A DNA stretch of 64,000 bases from NCBI GenBank assembly GCA_045616665.1, contig JAZLHE010000098.1, positions 1 to 64,000 of the forward strand, read 5' to 3'. The notes below the pieces were generated by a model that saw nothing but the letters and a program-made list of their open reading frames with translations, was not told where the DNA came from and searched no databases. Shown here in pieces: positions 27,995 to 37,430 of the stretch. The stretch's first letter is position 1. Every line of letters begins with the position of its first letter. A program made the translations under genes and the position numbers. This DNA comes from RUG11690 sp045616665 (lineage in GTDB: Bacteria > Bacteroidota > Bacteroidia > Bacteroidales > WCHB1-69).

Positions 27995-29196
27995 AACTAA
28001 ACACGATTGAAGAAGCCATTGAAGATTTCAAGCAAGGCAAATTTTTAATAGTTGTTGATGATGAAGATCGTGAAAACGAAGGCGATTTTATCATAGCGGC
28101 CGAGCACATTACACCGGAAAAAGTCAATTTTATGCTTCAAAATGGTCGTGGGGTTCTTTGTACACCGATGTCGGAAGAACGCTGCAGCCAGTTGAAATTA
28201 AATATGCAGGTTGACCTTAACACGTCACTGTTGGGCACACCTTTTACCGTCACCGTTGACCTCTTGGGACACGGCTGCACGACGGGAGTTTCCATGCGCG
28301 ACAGAGCCCTTACCATCAAGGCCTTGTCAGATCCCAATGCCAAAGCCGAACATTTTGGCCGCCCAGGTCACGTCAACCCCTTACGTGCCAGAGATGGCGG
28401 TGTGTTGGTACGCGCCGGCCACACGGAAGCCACGGTTGACTTAACCAAATTGGCAGGCCTCCAACCCGTTGGATGTCTTATTGAGATCATCAATCCCGAC
28501 GGCACGATGGCTCGTCTTCCACAACTGATGGAAGTGGCTAAAAAATACGACATCAAGATTATTACCATTCAGGATCTGATTGCCTATCGTATCAAAACCG
28601 AGAAATTCATCCGCAAGGAACAGGAAGTGAACCTGCCCACTCAATGGGGAAATTTCAAACTCATTGCCTACACCCAGCTTAACAACAACAGCACGCATTT
28701 GGTGCTCAAGAAAGGCGATTGGAAAGACGGCGACCCTGTGTTGGTCCGCGTACACTCCTCTTGCGCCACAGGCGACATTTTCGGCTCGTGCAAGTGCGAT
28801 TGCGGAGCCCAGTTGCATCGCTCGATGGAAATGATTGAAAAGGAAGGAAAAGGAATGGTACTTTATATGAGTCAGGAAGGAAGAGGCATTGGATTGGTTA
28901 ACAAACTCAAGGCCTACCATTTACAGGAATTAGGTCGCGACACCGTGGAAGCCAATCTCGAATTGGGTTTCAAAGCCGATGAACGCGACTACGGCATTGG
29001 CGCGCAAATCCTCAAGGACCAAAACGCCAGCAAAATCCGCCTCATCACCAACAATCCAGCCAAGCGAGTTGGCCTCAACGGCTATGGCATTGAAATTCAG
29101 GAAACCGTTCCCATCATTATTGAGCCCAACGATATCAACAGAAACTACCTAAAGACCAAACAGGAGAAGATGGGACATAAGTTGAATTTGAAGTAA
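27985..29196 (+). CDS. ribBA: Bifunctional DHBP synthase / GTP cyclohydrolase II
   Basis: 403 residues. Residues 1-200 are RibB (ribulose-5-phosphate to 3,4-dihydroxy-2-butanone-4-phosphate): VVDDEDRENEGDFIIAAEHI, HTEATVDLTKLAG. Residues 205-403 are RibA (GTP to the pyrimidine precursor): VRVHSSCATGDIFGS and CKCDCGAQLHRSM with the zinc Cys residues, YMSQEGRGIGL, and the C-terminal RLITNNPAKRVGLNGYG. Together they make both riboflavin precursors. No FMN riboswitch is visible upstream. The gene is embedded at the end of the receptor operon. Confidence 0.96.
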   Translation: MEIKLNTIEEAIEDFKQGKFLIVVDDEDRENEGDFIIAAEHITPEKVNFMLQNGRGVLCTPMSEERCSQLKLNMQVDLNTSLLGTPFTVTVDLLGHGCTTGVSMRDRALTIKALSDPNAKAEHFGRPGHVNPLRARDGGVLVRAGHTEATVDLTKLAGLQPVGCLIEIINPDGTMARLPQLMEVAKKYDIKIITIQDLIAYRIKTEKFIRKEQEVNLPTQWGNFKLIAYTQLNNNSTHLVLKKGDWKDGDPVLVRVHSSCATGDIFGSCKCDCGAQLHRSMEMIEKEGKGMVLYMSQEGRGIGLVNKLKAYHLQELGRDTVEANLELGFKADERDYGIGAQILKDQNASKIRLITNNPAKRVGLNGYGIEIQETVPIIIEPNDINRNYLKTKQEKMGHKLNLK

Positions 29197-29209
29197 ATAT
29201 ATATTACCC

Positions 29210-29249
29210 AAACGAAAAGAGGCACTCGTTTGAGTGCCTCTTTTCGTTT
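29210..29249. terminator. Perfect 18-bp-stem terminator between ribBA and a convergent gene
   Basis: Positions 29210-29227 (AAACGAAAAGAGGCACTC) pair without mismatch with 29232-29249 across a 4-base loop GTTT. The A/T-rich outer stem serves transcripts from both sides: ribBA (+) and the secreted protein at 29274 (-). Confidence 0.85.
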
Positions 29250-29273
29250 TATTACAAACTTAAAATGTTTTGA

Positions 29274-29981
29274 TTATTCTTCTTCCTCATCTCCACCCAT
29301 TCCCAACATTTTCATCAAGTCAGGATTGGTTTTAATGTCTTGGGCATCAGAAGGAAGCATAAAGTCAACCACTTTGATTTTCTTGTTGGCAACAACTTCG
29401 GTAGCTTCAACAACCACCGTCACGGGAGTTCCGTCAACATCTGTTTGGCTTTCACTTCTCATAGGATAACCTGCCAAACCTGGATATTGTTGGAAGTTGA
29501 TGGCATCACCTGCATTGATGGCCTTAGAAACGTAAACAACCATATTTTCACTTTCGTCGGTTTCAAGATCGGTAGCCGTAACATTAATTTTTTCGCATTC
29601 ATAACCGGCAATAGTCATTTTTTCTCCCGTATTCTTGTATTCCATTTTGATGTTTTTTAATCTTTCCTGGATTTTGTCAGCAGGGGTTTCAATGAAATAC
29701 TTGCCCATTCCCATAATGTCCAACAAAACGGTAACGGTTTTGGCGTCGCCATTGCTAATGGTGGTAATGCCAAAACCTTCTTGTGGAGAAATGACGGTTT
29801 TGGTATAGTTGCCAAAAAGTGTGATACTATAATCACTTTCGCCTTGAGAAGTGATATTGGGATCGTCGGTACCTTCAATATGCGTGTGCATCTTAATGGT
29901 ACCCGCAAATGGTTTTTGAGCAGAAACAAGTGCTGTAAATCCCATCATTACAACAACTAAAACTAATGCAATTTTTTTCAT
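29274..29981 (-). CDS. Secreted DUF4412-like protein
   Basis: 235 residues. Signal peptide MKKIALVLVVVMMGFTALVS cleaved before AQKPF. The middle resembles the family of exported proteins that contain a conserved GYECEKINVTATD-like strand (IAGYECEKI) and PGLAGYPMRSE. Function unknown. It ends with an acidic tail GGDEEEE and Met-rich LMKMLGMGG. A monocistronic unit with its own -7 box at 30023. Confidence 0.7.
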   Translation of the reverse strand: MKKIALVLVVVMMGFTALVSAQKPFAGTIKMHTHIEGTDDPNITSQGESDYSITLFGNYTKTVISPQEGFGITTISNGDAKTVTVLLDIMGMGKYFIETPADKIQERLKNIKMEYKNTGEKMTIAGYECEKINVTATDLETDESENMVVYVSKAINAGDAINFQQYPGLAGYPMRSESQTDVDGTPVTVVVEATEVVANKKIKVVDFMLPSDAQDIKTNPDLMKMLGMGGDEEEE

Positions 29982-30022
29982 AGATTTATTTTTTTGATTA
30001 ATATTTCATTTCTAATACAAAT

Positions 30023-30031
30023 GCAAAAATA
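30023..30031 (-). promoter_or_regulatory. -7 box ahead of the DUF4412-like gene
   Basis: On the minus strand TATTTTTGC, 42 bases before the ATG at 29981. Confidence 0.6.
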
Positions 30032-30143
30032 CATTATTTTCTTTTACAAAACATAATCTTAATATATTAGACTCTGAATTTTCAAATTTGCTACAAAGAA
30101 CATCCATATTTCAATTCAATAGACGACAAAATCATTAAAAAGT

Positions 30144-31778
30144 TTATTGGATGCTCTTGAACATCTTGCTCCAACGGATTTTGCCATCGCCAAAGTCCTT
30201 GAATTTATCCAATGACAACCAAACAAACAAAGTTCTTCCAACGATATGGTTTTCAGGAACAAAGCCCCAGAATCTCGAATCTGCGGAATTGTGTCGGTTA
30301 TCGCCCATCATAAAGTAATAATTCATCTTGAAAGTATATTCGTGGGCTTCCTTTCCGTTGATATATACTTTATCGCCCACAACTTTTAAGTCGTTCAATT
30401 CATAATTCTTGATAATTTGAGCATACAATACGATAGTCGAATCGTTAATTTCAACGGTTTCGCCTTTTTTAGGAACGGTCAGTTCGCCAAAATTGTCCTT
30501 GTTCCAAGCATAACGAGCATCGTGAGGAAAGATATTGGGATCTCCAACGCCTTCCTTGTCCACGATTTTTTCAACCAGCAGTCCCAGTTTTTCAATCTTC
30601 TTTTTCTGTTCTTCGTTAATCCAGTAAACCGTAGTGATAGCATCAATCTTTTGAATATCTTCTTCGTTAATATTCAACTCTTTACGTTTTTTTGGAGTTA
30701 AGCCGATTCCAGCGGGGTCGGTAACAAAATAGGAATACTGCATCCGTTCGGGCTTAAAAGCTGTTTTCCCATTGATAAACAACTCGCTATTGACGATTTT
30801 GATTTTATCGCCCGGCATTGCCACGCAGCGTTTCACATAGTTTTCCCGTTTATCCACGGGACGCGACACCACCTTGTATTCTTTCTTCACGGCTTCCCTG
30901 CCCTTACCTTCGTAATAAGGTCCTGGGTATTTTGCCTGATAATGTGCCACCATTTCGGGCGAGTATTTGTAATACAGACTTTCCATAATCTGCTTAGGCG
31001 TTTGCGGGTTGAGCATATACTCAAACTCGCGTACGATGGCATAATAGCTTTCGCTTTGACGTTCAATGGCCACCGTGTCACCATCGGGATAATTGAAAAC
31101 CACGATGTCGTATCTACGCAGAGGTCGCAGGGCCGGGAATTTCATATACGGCAATTCGACACATTCAGAATAAGACTTCACTGTTTTGGTTCCGGGAAGC
31201 GTATGATGAACAAAGGGAACTGCGATTGGCGTCATTGGGACACGAGCACCGAAATCCATTTTTCCCACGGCCAAATAATCGCCCACCATCAATGTACTTT
31301 CCATAGAAGACGTGGGGATGGCGTAAAATTCCACCAGAAACATTCTGATAATATAGGCGGCGGCCACGGCAAAAATAATCGCATCGCCCCACTCTCTGGC
31401 CTTGCTTTTCACAAACGGCTTCAAATCGGTAAAATGAGTGAACTGTTCTTTCTTTGACCAACCCAAATAAGGCAGATAGATAAAGAAAAACGCCGTCCCA
31501 AAAATCAAAGGCAAATAACTTGTTTTTCCAAACAGACGTATGGTCTTCCATATCATCATAAAAAACATAAACACCCCGATGAAAGGGAAAATGATGAAAA
31601 TCATCCACCACCAGGGACGGGAAAGCACTTTCCGCAACCAAATCCAATAATCGTAAATCGGGATGATGGATAAGACGGGGTTGACCCCAGCCTTTTTGAA
31701 AATGCCCCACAAGCCAATATGGAAGCCCAAATATGAAATAATCAGAATAACATAAACAGCTGCAACGGAAAGAGTCAT
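30144..31778 (-). CDS. lepB: Signal peptidase I, long Bacteroidota form
   Basis: 544 residues. It cleaves signal peptides at the outer face of the inner membrane. The N-terminus has three to four membrane segments (about 4-23, 30-50, 56-75, 85-105), more than the one or two usual. Catalytic Ser in YAIPTSSMESTLMVGDYL (about 148-165), catalytic Lys in VKRCVAMPGDKI, box E MMGDNRHNSADSRFWGFVP. Two large inserts sit between the boxes (a segment after AIERQSESYYAIV and one around KKRKELNINEEDI), which explains the length. It closes the parA-parB-DUF5683-dapB-lepB block, a common Bacteroidota arrangement. Confidence 0.93.
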   Translation of the reverse strand: MTLSVAAVYVILIISYLGFHIGLWGIFKKAGVNPVLSIIPIYDYWIWLRKVLSRPWWWMIFIIFPFIGVFMFFMMIWKTIRLFGKTSYLPLIFGTAFFFIYLPYLGWSKKEQFTHFTDLKPFVKSKAREWGDAIIFAVAAAYIIRMFLVEFYAIPTSSMESTLMVGDYLAVGKMDFGARVPMTPIAVPFVHHTLPGTKTVKSYSECVELPYMKFPALRPLRRYDIVVFNYPDGDTVAIERQSESYYAIVREFEYMLNPQTPKQIMESLYYKYSPEMVAHYQAKYPGPYYEGKGREAVKKEYKVVSRPVDKRENYVKRCVAMPGDKIKIVNSELFINGKTAFKPERMQYSYFVTDPAGIGLTPKKRKELNINEEDIQKIDAITTVYWINEEQKKKIEKLGLLVEKIVDKEGVGDPNIFPHDARYAWNKDNFGELTVPKKGETVEINDSTIVLYAQIIKNYELNDLKVVGDKVYINGKEAHEYTFKMNYYFMMGDNRHNSADSRFWGFVPENHIVGRTLFVWLSLDKFKDFGDGKIRWSKMFKSIQ

Positions 31779-31833
31779 TTTTTACAATTTAATTTTTATA
31801 AAAGAACGAGACATATCGTTATAAAAGATATAT

Positions 31834-32526
31834 CTAATTAATATTCAATGCAATATCTTTAAAATTATATATTCCAGGATGATTGACCAACCACAATGCG
31901 GCTTTCACGGCACCTCTGGCTAATTCCACCCTATTCTTGGCGGTATGAGTCAATTCAATGGTTTCATTTTCAGACTGATACGTCACTTTATGAATACCGG
32001 GAACATCGGTTAAGCGGAATGACTGAATAGGTATTTCGAGCGATTTGTCGTATTGATTTTCGATGATTTTAGCCAGTTGGATGGCGGTTCCACTCGGTGC
32101 ATCCTTCTTGGTTATGTGATGGGTTTCTTCAATAGAAGGAAGAAATTGAGACTGATGATTCATTATCTCAGCCATCAGTTCATTGATTTTGAAGAAAACA
32201 TTTACGCCAATGCTAAAATTAGAGCCAAAAACAAACGACGCTGATTGGTTTTGGCAATAGGCCAACACTTCGTCCATTTGCTCATACCAGCCGGTAGTTC
32301 CAGCTACCAACGGAATATGGTTTTCGAAACATTTTTTGAAATTGGCCACGGCCACGGTCGGCATTGAAAATTCCACGGCGACATCGGCTGTAAGGAATAG
32401 TGTCCATTGGTTTTTCCAATCTTCTTCGTTATCGATTTTGGCCACTATTTCATCGTGACGGGCAAGAATAATCTTCTCCACTTCCTTGCCCATTTTTCCA
32501 TAGCCCAATATTGCAAATTTCGTCAT
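31834..32526 (-). CDS. dapB: 4-hydroxy-tetrahydrodipicolinate reductase
   Basis: 230 residues, slightly short for DapB. It makes tetrahydrodipicolinate for lysine and diaminopimelate (cell wall). Seen: the nucleotide-binding LGYGKMGKEVEK, the substrate region VAGTTGWYEQ, FGSNFSIGVNVFFKI, the catalytic His pair and Lys in EETHHITKKDAPSGTA. Start and stop overlap the upstream gene by 1 base (TAATG), so they are coupled. The neighbours are lepB downstream and DUF5683 upstream. Confidence 0.95.
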   Translation of the reverse strand: MTKFAILGYGKMGKEVEKIILARHDEIVAKIDNEEDWKNQWTLFLTADVAVEFSMPTVAVANFKKCFENHIPLVAGTTGWYEQMDEVLAYCQNQSASFVFGSNFSIGVNVFFKINELMAEIMNHQSQFLPSIEETHHITKKDAPSGTAIQLAKIIENQYDKSLEIPIQSFRLTDVPGIHKVTYQSENETIELTHTAKNRVELARGAVKAALWLVNHPGIYNFKDIALNIN

Positions 32527-33245
32527 TATTTAAAATTTAATGTGAGTCCGACACCGTAACTTAACGATGTTTTCTGATGATTAAACGAAATTCCCAGATA
32601 ATTAGTATTCACCTGGGGTGAAATGTGCATAGAAAGATCGTCGGAGATGTCAAAATAATACAAATGGGCATCCACGTAGGCATCCAGAATATTGAGGCAA
32701 TACAAGACGGTTGTGACAGCAATGGCGATTTCCATATTTCTACGGTAATAGTTTTTCATTGCCAACACGTTTTCATCCGTGTACATCGTATAATTCGGAT
32801 TCAGTTTTTCCGTATGTCCATCACGACGATTGATAAATTCGTTTTTAAACAAGTTCATCTGATGGGCAAAATTATAGACAAAATAACCGGAAATTCCCAG
32901 TGAGCCGTAAACGATAGGGAGTTTCCAGTATTTTTTGTTATAAATCTGACCAGCGCCAGGGATAATGGCCAAGCAGGCTGCCACATTTGGATTGTGTTTT
33001 TTACGCAATACGGAATCCGGCACATTGATATCTTCCACGGGTTTGTTCGTAGAGGCTTTTATTCCGTTTGCCTTTTTCCCCGTAACGATACGAGGAGGCT
33101 GTTTCATCCTCGCATACCCGCGGGGATTGTGCATTTGTGAAGTATCCGTTTCGTTTTTCACTTGATTGGTGTCAACAGTCTGTGCCAGCACGCTGCCTAA
33201 CGACAAGCAGAAAAAAACAAGCATACAAGAGATTATTTTTTTCAT
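32526..33245 (-). CDS. DUF5683 membrane/envelope protein
   Basis: 239 residues from the ATG at 33245, which places a signal peptide (MKKIISCMLVFFCLSLGSVL) at the start; an in-frame Met 21 bases upstream is not needed. The C-terminal half contains CLAIIPGAGQIYNKKYWKLP with IVYGSLGISGYFVY, and LNILDAYVDAHLYYFDIS, the hallmark of DUF5683 proteins, which sit between parB and dapB/lepB in many Bacteroidota. Function unknown; the conserved neighbourhood suggests an envelope role. Confidence 0.85.
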   Translation of the reverse strand: MKKIISCMLVFFCLSLGSVLAQTVDTNQVKNETDTSQMHNPRGYARMKQPPRIVTGKKANGIKASTNKPVEDINVPDSVLRKKHNPNVAACLAIIPGAGQIYNKKYWKLPIVYGSLGISGYFVYNFAHQMNLFKNEFINRRDGHTEKLNPNYTMYTDENVLAMKNYYRRNMEIAIAVTTVLYCLNILDAYVDAHLYYFDISDDLSMHISPQVNTNYLGISFNHQKTSLSYGVGLTLNFK

Positions 33246-33266
33246 AGAACACAGACTATAAACCAA

Positions 33267-34148
33267 TTACATCAGTTTGCTAATAATTTGCTTCAAGTCT
33301 TCGTCAGAAACAAAAGGAATAGTAATTTTACCTTTTCCCGACAAGTCTTTGGAGACATTCACCTTGGCGTTAAGTTTTTTGGAAAGCGATGTGGTGAAGT
33401 TGTTCACTTCATCGGACAGCGTGATTTTGATTTTGGTCTTTTGCGGTTTGTATTCGCTGGAATATTTCTTAACCAGGGCTTCGGTCTGGCGAACTGAAAG
33501 TCCACCGTCGAGCACTTGTTTTAATACTTTTTCCTGCACTTTGTCATTTTCAAGAACCACCAAGGCACGGGCGTGGCCCATAGTAATTTGGTTGTCACGG
33601 ACAGCGATTTGGGTATTTCTTGAAAGCTTGAGCAATCTCAGGTAATTGGTAATCGTGGATCTGTTTTTACCCACTTTAGTGCTAATTTCTTCCTGAGAGA
33701 AGCCACATTCTTCGATTAATCGTTGGTAAGAAAGAGCGATTTCAAGTGCATTGAGATCTTCGCGTTGAATGTTTTCAACGAGTGCCATTTGAATGGACAG
33801 CAAGTCATCAATGGTGCGGACGTATGCCGGAACTTCCTGCAATCCCGCCATTTTACAAGCGCGGAGACGTCTTTCCCCTGAAATCAGTTGATACTTGCCG
33901 TTGGCTACTGGGCGAACGGTGATGGGCTGAATGAGCCCATACGACTTGATTGATTCGGCCAATTCCCGCAAAGATTCTTCATCAAAGACGGTGCGGGGCT
34001 GATTGGGATTTACCTCAATGGATTCGACACGGATGGTGCCGTTAGAATCCTGTTTAATACGAGCCACGGAATTGGATGCGATGGGAAGGTCTCCCCCACC
34101 GAGTAACGCGCCCAATCCTTTGCCCAATTTTTTTGCATCTTTATCCAT
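33267..34148 (-). CDS. parB: Chromosome partitioning protein ParB
   Basis: 293 residues from the ATG at 34148; a TTG 9 bases upstream is less likely. A CTP-dependent parS clamp. Seen: the conserved LGKGLGALLGG start, IEVNPNQPRTVFDEESL, the CTP-binding LISGERRLRACKMAGL, the HTH segment SQEEISTKVGKNRSTITNYL, and QTEALVKKYS near the C-terminal dimer domain. It lies 11 bases behind parA. I found no 16-base parS palindrome in this window. Confidence 0.96.
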   Translation of the reverse strand: MDKDAKKLGKGLGALLGGGDLPIASNSVARIKQDSNGTIRVESIEVNPNQPRTVFDEESLRELAESIKSYGLIQPITVRPVANGKYQLISGERRLRACKMAGLQEVPAYVRTIDDLLSIQMALVENIQREDLNALEIALSYQRLIEECGFSQEEISTKVGKNRSTITNYLRLLKLSRNTQIAVRDNQITMGHARALVVLENDKVQEKVLKQVLDGGLSVRQTEALVKKYSSEYKPQKTKIKITLSDEVNNFTTSLSKKLNAKVNVSKDLSGKGKITIPFVSDEDLKQIISKLM

Positions 34149-34159
34149 AACATTCAATT

Positions 34160-34933
34160 TTAAAAGGTGTAACCGTTATTTACCAATACTTCCTTAGCCA
34201 AATTCAAGTAATTGATATTTCCCTTGGACTGTACGTCATACAGAACGATGGGCTGTCCATAACTTGGGGCCTCGCTCAAACGCACATTTCGTACGATAAT
34301 CGTATCAAAGACAATACCTTTACAGTGCTGTCTAACGTCTTCCACGACTGCGTTATTGTGTTTCAAACGAGCGGAATACATCGTCAGCAGAATACCTTCG
34401 ATTGACAATTGAGGATTCATATTTGACTGAACCAGGCGTACGGTATTCAACAACTTGCCAAGGCCTTCGAGAGCGTAGTATTCACATTGCACAGGAATGA
34501 TTACCGAATCGGAAGCGACCAGTGCGTTAAGGGTTATCAAGCCCAAGGAAGGCGCGCAGTCTATCAATATAAATTCATATTGGTCCTTGATAGAGCTCAA
34601 TGCGTCACGCATTCTATATTCGCGGCGGTCAAAGGAAATCATTTCCAACTCGGCGCCTACCAAGTCAATGGTGGCGGGCATCAGGTCAAGGTTGGGTGTA
34701 GTCGTTGAGACAATGGCTTCAGAAGCGAATTTATTGCCGAGCATGCAATCATAGACGCTGCTTTCCACCTGATCGGCATCCACGCCCACGCCAGAGGTGG
34801 CGTTGGCTTGCGGGTCGGCATCGATGAGCAGTGTCTTATGTTCCAGAACAGCCAACGAAGCAGCCAGGTTGACCGCTGTCGTGGTCTTGCCGACTCCTCC
34901 TTTCTGATTAACTACAGCAATAATTTTTCCCAT
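34160..34933 (-). CDS. parA: Chromosome partitioning ATPase ParA/Soj
   Basis: 257 residues. Deviant Walker A VNQKGGVGKTTTAVNLA at the N-terminus, LIDADPQANATSGVG, and FILIDCAPSLGLITLNAL (Walker B). With ParB it segregates the origin region. The start codon shares one base with the stop of the DUF3276 gene, so the two are coupled. Length is typical for chromosomal Soj proteins. Confidence 0.96.
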   Translation of the reverse strand: MGKIIAVVNQKGGVGKTTTAVNLAASLAVLEHKTLLIDADPQANATSGVGVDADQVESSVYDCMLGNKFASEAIVSTTTPNLDLMPATIDLVGAELEMISFDRREYRMRDALSSIKDQYEFILIDCAPSLGLITLNALVASDSVIIPVQCEYYALEGLGKLLNTVRLVQSNMNPQLSIEGILLTMYSARLKHNNAVVEDVRQHCKGIVFDTIIVRNVRLSEAPSYGQPIVLYDVQSKGNINYLNLAKEVLVNNGYTF

Positions 34934-35256
34934 TAGGCCTCCAAGTCTTCAAAGTTAATGTCGTCGGATTTGGGTTCATTGGCATCAAAAAGCATATCGT
35001 CAGGCATTTTTCCTGTTTCAATGAAATCCAAAACAGCGGCTAACGCATTTTGAAATTTTGAGAAATCTTCCTTATAAAGGAACAATTTATGTTTTTCATA
35101 GAAGAAAGTGCCATTGTCGGCGTTGAATTTCCGCTTGCTTTCGGTAATGGTCAAATACTTTTCTTCATTTTTAGTAGTCTTTACATCGAAAAAGTAGGTA
35201 CGCTTCCCTGCTCTAACTGCTCTTGACAACACTTCATTTTTTTCTAAATTTTCCAT
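34933..35256 (-). CDS. DUF3276 / PUR-domain nucleic-acid-binding protein
   Basis: 107 residues. SRAVRAGKRTYFFDVKTTKN, YLTITESKRKF, FFYEKHKLFLYKEDF are the PUR-alpha-like repeat segments of DUF3276, a Bacteroidota/spirochete family binding single-stranded nucleic acids. The acidic C-terminal tail (EPKSDDINFEDLEA) is separate. It is coupled to parA by one overlapping base. The physical link with parAB suggests a role in chromosome handling, but this is inference. Confidence 0.85.
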   Translation of the reverse strand: MENLEKNEVLSRAVRAGKRTYFFDVKTTKNEEKYLTITESKRKFNADNGTFFYEKHKLFLYKEDFSKFQNALAAVLDFIETGKMPDDMLFDANEPKSDDINFEDLEA

Positions 35257-35337
35257 CTCTAATCTTTTTCGTTAATAATTTTGTGAATTATATTTGGCAA
35301 TATATTTTTTTCTTTGAACGATTAACTATCGGATTTA

Positions 35338-37302
35338 TTATTTACGACCTTGTTGTTTGGCCATTTGCTGTTGTTTCTTCACCATCTCTTCCATTCTTGC
35401 CTGCCATTTGGACTTTTTCGCAGGTTTCTTCATATTTTCGAGCAATTTGGCACGGAGTTTGTCCTGATTGACCGCCAACATAAAAATACCGTTTTGGGCG
35501 AAGGTAATCAGGTTGATTAACAAATAGTAATACGTCAATCCCGAAGAGAAGCTGTTGAACATAAAGAGGAACATAATCGGCATAAGGTACATCATCCACT
35601 TCATCATCTTCTGCTGAGGATCATCGCTGTTGGCATTAGGCGACATCAGCTTATTATTCATATAAGTATATAGAATCGTCGAAATCGTCATCAACAGCGT
35701 GAACAAGCTGACGTGATTGCCATACAAAGGAATGTTGAAACTCAAGTCCAGGATTGAATCGTAGGCGGAAAGGTCGTCGGCCCATAGGAATGGCTGCTGA
35801 CGCAACTCGTAAGCGGAGGGGAAGAAACGGTACATCGCAATGAGGATAGGCATCTGAATCAATGCGGGGAGGCAACCTGCCATTGGACTGGCGCCAGCGC
35901 TCTTGTACAGTGCCATCGTGGCCTGCTGCTTTTTCATCATTTCATCCTGATTGTCGGAATGCGGATAACGCTTGTTAATCATTTCGATTTCCGGCTTGAG
36001 GGCACGCATTTTTGCAGAAGACAAATAAGTCTTGTAGTTGAGCGGCGTCACCAGCAGCTTAATGAAAATGGAAAGAATCAGGATAATGATGCCGTAACTG
36101 ATTCCATAGCTTTGCAACCAATTGAAAATTGGAATCAGCACGCCGCGGTTAATCCATTGCAAGAGGAAGAAACCCCATCCCAGCGGAACCTGGCGTTCCA
36201 AATTCAAGTTGTATTCTTTCAGTAATTTATATTGGTTGGGGCCAACATACATCGTCATATCGAAAGAGCCATTGTCCACGTTTTCGACCGAAAAATCCAA
36301 ATTGGCTTCCATCGTCTTCAAAATCGATTTCTCGTTTTTGTCGGGATTCGTCACTTTCAACGCCGCCGTGGCAAAATCATTAGACTTGGCAATAATGGTG
36401 GAAGTGAAGAATTGCTGTTTGAAAGACACCCACTTCAACGGGGTTGAGAAGTCCTTCTTGTCATTTTTACGTTCATCCAAATTCTTCACGTCTTCAACGT
36501 TATCCATATAATATATGGTAGTGATGTCGTGAGCGATTTGGTAATTGCGTTCTTGGCAGGTAAGTTGGGCATTCCAATCCAATGAATATGTCAAATTGTT
36601 GGCATACAAGTAATTGGACATATTCACAAAATTAATCTTGTAATCGAAATGATAATCGTCGGCATAAAAAGTATAACGATATTCGATATAGCTTTCATTA
36701 TTTTCGCCAGTTGTTGAGTCGCCTACGGTTGCTGTCGGGAAAACCTTCAATGACAATACGGCACTGTCCTTGGTGACGACAAGCGTGTCTTTCACATCAC
36801 TTGAAAAAGTAAGGTCCTTGGTATGCACCGTTGCCTGATTTTTCAACATCAAATCGATATTGATACTGTTGGCCTCCCCATCATATAAAACCACCTGAGG
36901 TTTCGGTTCACCTTTGGGGGCATATTTGTACACATTTTTCAGTTCAATACGTTTCAAATACCCGCCCTTGCGAGCAAAAGAATAGACAGCTTTATTGGTA
37001 ACCACCTGGAAATCACCATTTTTTGCATCTTTCGGCATTTGAAAAGCGGTAGCATAAACAGGCAATTTCTTTTTTGCCACCTGAGTGGAATCATTTCCTT
37101 CCGTTGGACTACTCGAGTCTTGCGCTTCGGCCTGCTCCATCATCGCCGTTGAAATCGAATCCTGCATAGCCTTGATTTGCTGATCGGCCATTTCCCTTTC
37201 CTGCTGATCTCTTTGTTTGGCATTCTGATGGGAAGTATAAAAACTAAAACCCATAAAGAGTGCGAAAATAAGAATCAGTCCAATAATCGTATTTTTATCC
37301 AT
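35338..37302 (-). CDS. yidC: Membrane protein insertase YidC
   Basis: 654 residues. One N-terminal membrane segment (IIGLILIFALFMGFSFYT), a large periplasmic beta domain (about 60-370), and the conserved insertase core (about 385-620) with WGFFLLQWINRGVLIPIFNW, YGIIILILSIFIKLLVTPL, GGCLPALIQ-equivalent GCLPALIQMPILIAMYRFFP and MPIMFLFMFNSF. A basic tail ends KKQQQMAKQQGRK. It inserts inner-membrane proteins with or without SecYEG. Length is typical of Bacteroidota YidC. Promoter box at 37323-37331. Confidence 0.96.
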   Translation of the reverse strand: MDKNTIIGLILIFALFMGFSFYTSHQNAKQRDQQEREMADQQIKAMQDSISTAMMEQAEAQDSSSPTEGNDSTQVAKKKLPVYATAFQMPKDAKNGDFQVVTNKAVYSFARKGGYLKRIELKNVYKYAPKGEPKPQVVLYDGEANSINIDLMLKNQATVHTKDLTFSSDVKDTLVVTKDSAVLSLKVFPTATVGDSTTGENNESYIEYRYTFYADDYHFDYKINFVNMSNYLYANNLTYSLDWNAQLTCQERNYQIAHDITTIYYMDNVEDVKNLDERKNDKKDFSTPLKWVSFKQQFFTSTIIAKSNDFATAALKVTNPDKNEKSILKTMEANLDFSVENVDNGSFDMTMYVGPNQYKLLKEYNLNLERQVPLGWGFFLLQWINRGVLIPIFNWLQSYGISYGIIILILSIFIKLLVTPLNYKTYLSSAKMRALKPEIEMINKRYPHSDNQDEMMKKQQATMALYKSAGASPMAGCLPALIQMPILIAMYRFFPSAYELRQQPFLWADDLSAYDSILDLSFNIPLYGNHVSLFTLLMTISTILYTYMNNKLMSPNANSDDPQQKMMKWMMYLMPIMFLFMFNSFSSGLTYYYLLINLITFAQNGIFMLAVNQDKLRAKLLENMKKPAKKSKWQARMEEMVKKQQQMAKQQGRK

Positions 37303-37322
37303 TCTATAATTTTAATTAGCTT

Positions 37323-37331
37323 GCAAAAATA
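37323..37331 (-). promoter_or_regulatory. -7 box ahead of yidC
   Basis: On the minus strand TATTTTTGC, 21 bases before the yidC ATG. Confidence 0.6.
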
Positions 37332-37430
37332 CAAAAAAAAGATTTACTGCTAACGACTGTCCGCAAAGATTTTTCAGTTTTAACATAAACATTTGTAACA
37401 CAATACTTAACCCGATGACAGCACAAAAAA

